Part shown: piece by piece, positions 59,815 through 64,000 of the stretch | Layout: every line of letters starts with the position of its first letter | Numbering within the stretch: position 1 is the first letter of the stretch | From: Pseudoxanthomonas sp. | GTDB lineage: Bacteria; Pseudomonadota; Gammaproteobacteria; Xanthomonadales; Xanthomonadaceae | Assembly (NCBI RefSeq): GCF_002863005.1 | Contig: NZ_PKDG01000009.1 | Coordinates: 157,882-221,881 of the forward strand | Length of the DNA stretch: 64,000 bases | Direction of reading: 5' to 3' | Notes under the pieces: generated by a model | What the model was told of the DNA's origin: nothing | The model's database searches: none | The model's input: the letters and a program-made list of their open reading frames with translations, nothing else | Translations under genes and position numbers: made by a program

Positions 59815-61548
59815 ATGCGCATCCTTGCTTCGTTCTGCATTGCGACGGCGTTGAGTGCCGCCGCCGGTGTTCCCGCCGCATCCGCCGCCGACCGCATCAC
59901 CGGCCGTGCCTTCGCCACGCGCTCGGACGTGATCGCGCCGCACGCGATGGCGGCCACCTCGCATCCGCTGGCCACGCAGATCGCGCTCGACGTGATGAAG
60001 CAGGGCGGCACCGCGATGGATGCGGCCATCGCCGCCAATGCGGCGCTCGGCCTGATGGAGCCCACCGGCAACGGCATCGGCGGCGACCTGTTCGCCATCG
60101 TCTGGGACCCGAAGACGAAGAAGCTGCACGGCTACAACGGCTCCGGCCGTTCGCCGAAATCGCTGACGCTCGATTACTTCAGGCAGCAGGGCATCACCGA
60201 CATCCCCGCGCACGGACCGCTGCCGGTCAGCGTGCCGGGCGCGGTGGATGGATGGTTCGCGCTGCACGACCGCTTCGGCAAGCTGCCGATGCGCGAAGTG
60301 CTGGCGCCGACCATCCGCTACGCGCGCGACGGCCACCCGGTCCACCAGACGATCGCCTACTACTGGGAGCGCTCGGTGCCGCGGCTGTCGAAGTTCCCCG
60401 GCTTCAGCGAGCAATTCACGATCGGCGGCCGCGCGCCACGCACCGGTGAGCTGTGGAAGAACCCGCGCCTGGCCGACACGCTGCAGAAGATCGCCATCGG
60501 CGGCCGCGATGCGTTCTACAAGGGCGACATCGCGCGCACCATCGACGCGTACTTCAAGGCCAACGGCGGCTTCCTTTCGTACGAGGACATGGCCGCCCAC
60601 CACGGCGAATGGGTCGAACCCGTCAGCACCAATTACCGCGGCTACGACGTGTGGGAACTGCCGCCGAACGGGCAGGGCATCGCCGCGCTGCAGATGCTCA
60701 ACGTGCTGGAGGGTTACGACTTCAGCAGGATTCCCTTCGGCAGTCCCGAGCATGTGCACCTATTCGTCGAAGCGAAGAAGCTGGCCTTCGCCGATCGCGC
60801 GCGCTGGTATGCCGATCCCGCATTCCAGCCCGCGCCGGTCGCGCGCCTGATCTCCAAGCCGTACGCGCGCGAACGCGCGAAACTCATTTCGCCCGACAAG
60901 GTGCTACGCGAAGTGCAGCCCGGCACGCCGAAGGAACTGGAAGAAGGCGACACCATCTACCTGACCGTCGCCGACAAGGACGGGATGATGGTCTCGCTGA
61001 TCCAGTCCAACTACCGCGGCATGGGCAGCGGCATGGCGCCGACCGGCCTGGGCTTCATCCTGCAGGACCGCGGCGAGATGTTCGTGCTGCGCGATTGCGA
61101 CGGCGCCACGCCGCATCCCAACTGCTATGCGCCGGGCAAGCGCCCGTTCCAGACGATCATTCCGGCCTTCATCACGAAGGACGGGCGGCCCTGGGTCAGC
61201 TTCGGCGTGATGGGCGGCGCCATGCAGCCGCAGGGCCACGCGCAGATCGTGATGAACCTGATCGACTTCGGCATGACCTTGCAGGAAGCCGGCGACGCCC
61301 CGCGCATCCAGCATGACGGTTCCACCGAACCGGTCGGCAGCGCCACCGCGATGACCGACGGCGGCGTGGTGCAGCTGGAATCCGGCTACCCCTACGAAAC
61401 CATCCGCGCGCTGATGGACAAGGGCCACCACGTCGAATGGGCCCTCGGCCCCTACGGCGGCTACCAGGCCATCAAGCGCGACCCGGAGACCGGTGTGTAT
61501 TACGGCGCCAGCGAAAGCCGCAAGGATGGGCAGGCGGCGGGGTATTGA
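59815..61548 (+). CDS. ggt: Gamma-glutamyltransferase
   Basis: 577 residues. A signal peptide (ILASFCIATALSAAAGVPAASA) precedes a large subunit that begins near residue 40 (SHPLATQIALDVMKQGGTA). The autoprocessing Thr is in EEGDTIYLTVADKDGMM. YRGMGSGMAPTGLGF follows, and the oxyanion and glutamate-binding residues lie in the small subunit. It cleaves glutathione and gamma-glutamyl peptides in the periplasm. The ATG at 59815 is chosen. A GTG 12 codons earlier is possible. Confidence 0.92.
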   Translation: MRILASFCIATALSAAAGVPAASAADRITGRAFATRSDVIAPHAMAATSHPLATQIALDVMKQGGTAMDAAIAANAALGLMEPTGNGIGGDLFAIVWDPKTKKLHGYNGSGRSPKSLTLDYFRQQGITDIPAHGPLPVSVPGAVDGWFALHDRFGKLPMREVLAPTIRYARDGHPVHQTIAYYWERSVPRLSKFPGFSEQFTIGGRAPRTGELWKNPRLADTLQKIAIGGRDAFYKGDIARTIDAYFKANGGFLSYEDMAAHHGEWVEPVSTNYRGYDVWELPPNGQGIAALQMLNVLEGYDFSRIPFGSPEHVHLFVEAKKLAFADRARWYADPAFQPAPVARLISKPYARERAKLISPDKVLREVQPGTPKELEEGDTIYLTVADKDGMMVSLIQSNYRGMGSGMAPTGLGFILQDRGEMFVLRDCDGATPHPNCYAPGKRPFQTIIPAFITKDGRPWVSFGVMGGAMQPQGHAQIVMNLIDFGMTLQEAGDAPRIQHDGSTEPVGSATAMTDGGVVQLESGYPYETIRALMDKGHHVEWALGPYGGYQAIKRDPETGVYYGASESRKDGQAAGY

Positions 61549-61640
61549 GTTTGTTGTAGTCAAACCCTTAGATGGAGTCGTTGAAAAGGCTTGCAACCGC
61601 CTGCACAGCGCGTTGCTATGTGAAACAGAAAGCGAAGCAT

Positions 61641-62711
61641 ATGCCAGAGAAAGTCATCAGTATTCCCCGGACCTTGGACTTGAGCAGTTCGCTCCAGTTC
61701 ACCGTTGAATTGGCACAGCTCAAGGATGAGAAGGAGATATGTGTTGACTTCAAGAACGTCGGGCTCGTCGAGCCCTTCGCAATGCTGATCGTATCAAGTG
61801 AGCTCCAGAGAGCTGCCGTTCGTTGTCAGCTTAATAGCTTCAGATGTGTCAATCACGAGAAGATGACTTACGCAGCCCACATGGGGTTCTTCAAAGCGTT
61901 TGGGTATGACTATGGTAAGCGTCCCGGCGAAGCCCCTGGAGGTTCACGATACTTGCCTGTTTCTATATTCAACTGTGATGAGCTTAGAAACCAAGCAGTA
62001 GAGCGGGGAGAAGCAGTTGGCGATGTGATTGAAGAGAAGAGCAAGCGGTTGGCGGCAATGCTCTGCGGGGAAGACGAGAGCGATCTTCACAGAACGTTGG
62101 CGTACTCACTGAGAGAGATAATGAGGAATGTGGTTGAGCACAGTGAGGCTGATCAGATCGGAATGTGTGCTCAATATTGGCCGACGAAGAATAAAGTCGA
62201 AGTCGCAATTATTGATAGAGGGATTGGTCTCAGGAAGACGCTGTCTCGCAATCCCCATCTCGGAATTGAGAGTGACAAGCATGCCCTCAACTATGCTTGT
62301 ATGCCTGCGGTTTCAGGGAAGGCCTTCAAAGGATCTCGCATCAGGCAGAAGGGTCACTGGGCGAACTCAGGATTCGGCCTGTATATGACTAGTAGAATTT
62401 GTCGAAATGGCGGCAACTTTTTCATTGCCAGCGGCGATCAGGGAATGATGCTTACAAAGGCAGCTGAGGGTAAGAGTTACTTTCCCTGTTCTTACGAAGG
62501 AACGGCGGTTCGCCTGCAGATTAGGACTGACCAAGTCGGCTCTTTGTATGATTCTCTAAGGCTCTACAAAGAAGATGGTTTCAGGATAAAGGCTCAGTAC
62601 GCTGAGATTGTAGATATCAATCCATCAGCAGCATCCTTGATGCTGTCTGAGGATTTCGACATATCTACGTGGGATCGGATAAGGGCTGCGCTTGGCCTCA
62701 AGAGCTCGTAG
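61641..62711 (+). CDS. STAS-like/GHKL ATPase domain protein, acquired-looking
   Basis: 356 residues. The N-terminal part (1-90, KVISIPRTLDLSSSLQF and FAMLIVSSELQRAA) looks STAS-like. The C-terminal part is a GHKL ATPase with N-box LREIMRNVVEHS (157-168), D-box IIDRGIGLR (190-198) and G2 box NSGFGLYMTSRI (242-253). Codon use differs from neighbours: many AGA, ATA, TTA and AAT codons and visibly lower GC. It is flanked by REP DNA, and the stop TAG (62709-62711) is in a GTAG head. An in-frame ATG at 61572 adds 23 residues. Function could be a histidine-kinase-like sensor or an anti-sigma-type regulator. No phosphoacceptor His is evident. Confidence 0.75.
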   Translation: MPEKVISIPRTLDLSSSLQFTVELAQLKDEKEICVDFKNVGLVEPFAMLIVSSELQRAAVRCQLNSFRCVNHEKMTYAAHMGFFKAFGYDYGKRPGEAPGGSRYLPVSIFNCDELRNQAVERGEAVGDVIEEKSKRLAAMLCGEDESDLHRTLAYSLREIMRNVVEHSEADQIGMCAQYWPTKNKVEVAIIDRGIGLRKTLSRNPHLGIESDKHALNYACMPAVSGKAFKGSRIRQKGHWANSGFGLYMTSRICRNGGNFFIASGDQGMMLTKAAEGKSYFPCSYEGTAVRLQIRTDQVGSLYDSLRLYKEDGFRIKAQYAEIVDINPSAASLMLSEDFDISTWDRIRAALGLKSS

Positions 62712-62820
62712 GGTGGGCCCCGGCCCACCACATACATTCATTGTGGATCCAACGTCTCCCGGCGCGTGTGTTGCCTGATCGTGGACAATGTCCGCAACGG
62801 TGGGCCAGGGTCCACCCTAC
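62708..62820. repeat. REP hairpin pair, family C
   Basis: The left arm 62708-62729 (GTAGGGTGGGCCCCGGCCCA) and right arm 62799-62820 (ending GGTCCACCCTAC) are near-reverse complements. The spacer holds no gene. The GTAG contains the stop codon of the gene at 61641. Confidence 0.75.
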
Positions 62821-62839
62821 TCATCCACGAGGCACACGC

Positions 62840-63070
62840 ATGGCCACGCTCCCCGCCCTCCCCGAACTCACCCCCGGCCTCTACCGCCACTACAAGGGCA
62901 ACGACTACGACGTGGTCGCGGTGGCGCGGCACAGCGAGACGCTGGAGCCGGTGGTGGTGTACCGCGCGCTGTACGGCGAAGGCAGCTTGTGGGTGCGGCC
63001 GTATGCGATGTTCTGCGAAGACGTGATCGTGGATGGGCGCGCGGTGCGACGCTTCGCGCCGGTTGGGTGA
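62840..63070 (+). CDS. DUF1653 domain protein
   Basis: 76 residues spanning the whole DUF1653 domain: LPELTPGLYRHYKGNDYDVV, TLEPVVVYRALYGEGSLWVRP, and FCEDVIVDGRAVRRF. It is a small cytoplasmic beta-barrel-like protein of unknown role. The start at 62840 is fixed by the short domain and follows the REP by 19 bases. The next gene starts four bases after its stop. Confidence 0.85.
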   Translation: MATLPALPELTPGLYRHYKGNDYDVVAVARHSETLEPVVVYRALYGEGSLWVRPYAMFCEDVIVDGRAVRRFAPVG

Positions 63071-63074
63071 GCGC

Positions 63075-63500
63075 GTGAACTGCTCGCAGCTCTACGTTGG
63101 CGTGGACAAGCAACTCGACGAGGTGAGAACGTATGACTTCTCTCTGAGCCTCGTGCCGTCAGCGTCGCCCGAGGCGAGGGTGGTTCGTTCAGTGCTCGGC
63201 TCCCAGTACGTCTACTACCTCGCGCCGCACACGGGATGTGGCTGTGGCTGGGACGTTCTCGACATAGAAACGCCTGGCGACGATCAGAGTAAAGCCTCGT
63301 GCGATGCCCTCGGACGGTTCCTCGGGACGCTTGAGCGGACCCGTCGCGGCAGCAAACTCTACAGTGTGTGTATCGAGTCACTGGGCGCATCGCCGCGCTC
63401 TGAAGTCAGCATCGCGGCGGAAGAATTCATGAGGCATCTACAGGGCTATAGAGTGTCCTTCGCCTCCAAGGGCGCGAGGGTGTATGTGCTCGGCGTCTGA
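63075..63500 (+). CDS. Unknown protein with a CxCGW motif
   Basis: 141 residues from GTG at 63075, four bases after the DUF1653 stop. It is not recognised. It begins with a small beta-rich segment (CSQLYVGVDKQLDEVRTYDF), then QYVYYLAPHTGCGCGWD with closely spaced Cys, and a C-terminal alpha/beta part (EEFMRHLQGYRVSFASKGARV). No signal or membrane segment is seen. The coupling to DUF1653 suggests it is translated. The Cys cluster may bind metal. Confidence 0.55.
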   Translation: MNCSQLYVGVDKQLDEVRTYDFSLSLVPSASPEARVVRSVLGSQYVYYLAPHTGCGCGWDVLDIETPGDDQSKASCDALGRFLGTLERTRRGSKLYSVCIESLGASPRSEVSIAAEEFMRHLQGYRVSFASKGARVYVLGV

Positions 63501-63562
63501 TGGCTCATGAAGGGCATCCTCGCCTTGCTGCTATTCGCCCGTCCCTCACCCTGAGACATCCC

Positions 63563-64000
63563 ATGACCACCTACATCGCCCTACTCCGCGGCATCAACGT
63601 CGGCAAGGTCAAGCGCATCGCCATGGCGGACCTGCGCGCGCTGCTGGAAGGGCTGGGCCACGCGGATGTCGCCACGCTGCTCAACAGCGGCAACGTGGTG
63701 TTCCGCTCCAGCAAGAAGACGCCGGCGAAGATCGCGGCGGAGATCTCCGCCGCCATCGCCGCGCAGCTCGGGATCGACGTGCCCGTCATCGTGAAGTCGG
63801 CGAAGGAGCTGGCCACGATCATCGACGACAACGCGCTGGCCGATGCGGCCGCCGACCCGTCGCGCCTGCTGGTCGCCTTCGTGCAGGAGGCCGATGCACT
63901 GCCGACGCTGTCCGCCATCGCACCGCACGTGGTGCCGCCGGAACAGTTCCTGCTCGGCAGCGAAGCCGCCTATCTGCATTGCGCGCGCGGCATCCTCGAG
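63563..64000 (+). CDS. DUF1697 domain-containing protein (partial)
   Basis: The first 146 residues, cut by the right edge. The diagnostic N-terminus MTTYIALLRGINVGKVKRIA, then ATLLNSGNVVFRSSKKTP and the IAAQLGIDVPVIVKSAKELA segment are complete DUF1697 marks. The family is widespread and of unknown function. It lies 62 bases after the unknown gene on the same strand. Confidence 0.85.
   Translation, partial: MTTYIALLRGINVGKVKRIAMADLRALLEGLGHADVATLLNSGNVVFRSSKKTPAKIAAEISAAIAAQLGIDVPVIVKSAKELATIIDDNALADAAADPSRLLVAFVQEADALPTLSAIAPHVVPPEQFLLGSEAAYLHCARGILE

Overview
The window is a GC-rich chromosomal segment from a gammaproteobacterium, most likely of the Xanthomonadaceae (Pseudoxanthomonas, Stenotrophomonas or Xanthomonas relatives). 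The evidence is the high-GC codon use throughout, the gene set (monomeric NADP-isocitrate dehydrogenase next to aceK, fused indolepyruvate ferredoxin oxidoreductase, Tat-exported TldD-like proteins, an AceK/Pat/LysR block) and many short GTAG-headed palindromic repeats of the type known in Stenotrophomonas as SMAG/REP elements. No tRNA, rRNA, CRISPR array, transposase or prophage was seen. Almost all of the window is coding.

Layout. 1-7.4 kb: a lipoprotein S33 peptidase cut by the window edge, a ferredoxin-NADP reductase, a divergent four-gene unit (ABC ATPase, ABC permease, PanE-like reductase, SDR-like protein, with overlapping start and stop codons), a small membrane protein and TatD. 7.5-16 kb: the HrpB helicase, RluE, a catalase-like peroxidase coupled to cytochrome b561, an exported methyltransferase, a quinone-oxidoreductase-like enzyme and a DUF1570-like metallopeptidase. 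16-24.1 kb: Pat protein acetyltransferase, AceK, a LysR regulator and the monomeric Icd, so two post-translational control enzymes of acetate/TCA metabolism lie near the Icd gene. 24.2-33.4 kb: an orphan double-glycine-leader peptide gene that is too short for routine ORF calling, then small envelope lipoproteins, QueF, a chagasin-type inhibitor, a lytic transglycosylase, a hexose-6-phosphate mutarotase, an MFS pump, a PepSY protein, BenE and a two-domain methylglyoxal synthase.

33.5-40.2 kb holds gltB-gltD (glutamate synthase) and an I78 inhibitor lipoprotein. 40.3-53.3 kb is a ten-gene minus-strand cluster: two Tat-signal TldD paralogues, TldE/PmbA, DUF4159, a small membrane protein, MoxR, DUF58, a BatA-like protein and two large membrane-anchored proteins of unknown function. 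Most neighbours in its distal part overlap by ATGA, so it probably acts as one envelope-associated system. 53.4-64 kb: a NYN-domain protein, a DUF938 methyltransferase, the 1236-residue indolepyruvate ferredoxin oxidoreductase, a TPR-like exported protein with a Clp/CRP-like site upstream, gamma-glutamyltransferase, a lower-GC STAS/GHKL-type ATPase gene that looks acquired, and three small genes (DUF1653, unknown, DUF1697 cut by the edge).

The most notable items are the orphan GG-leader peptide, the TldD/TldE-MoxR cluster with its apparent compartment mismatch, the tandem methylglyoxal synthase domains, and the repeated use of a REP-borne GTAG as the stop codon of the preceding gene.
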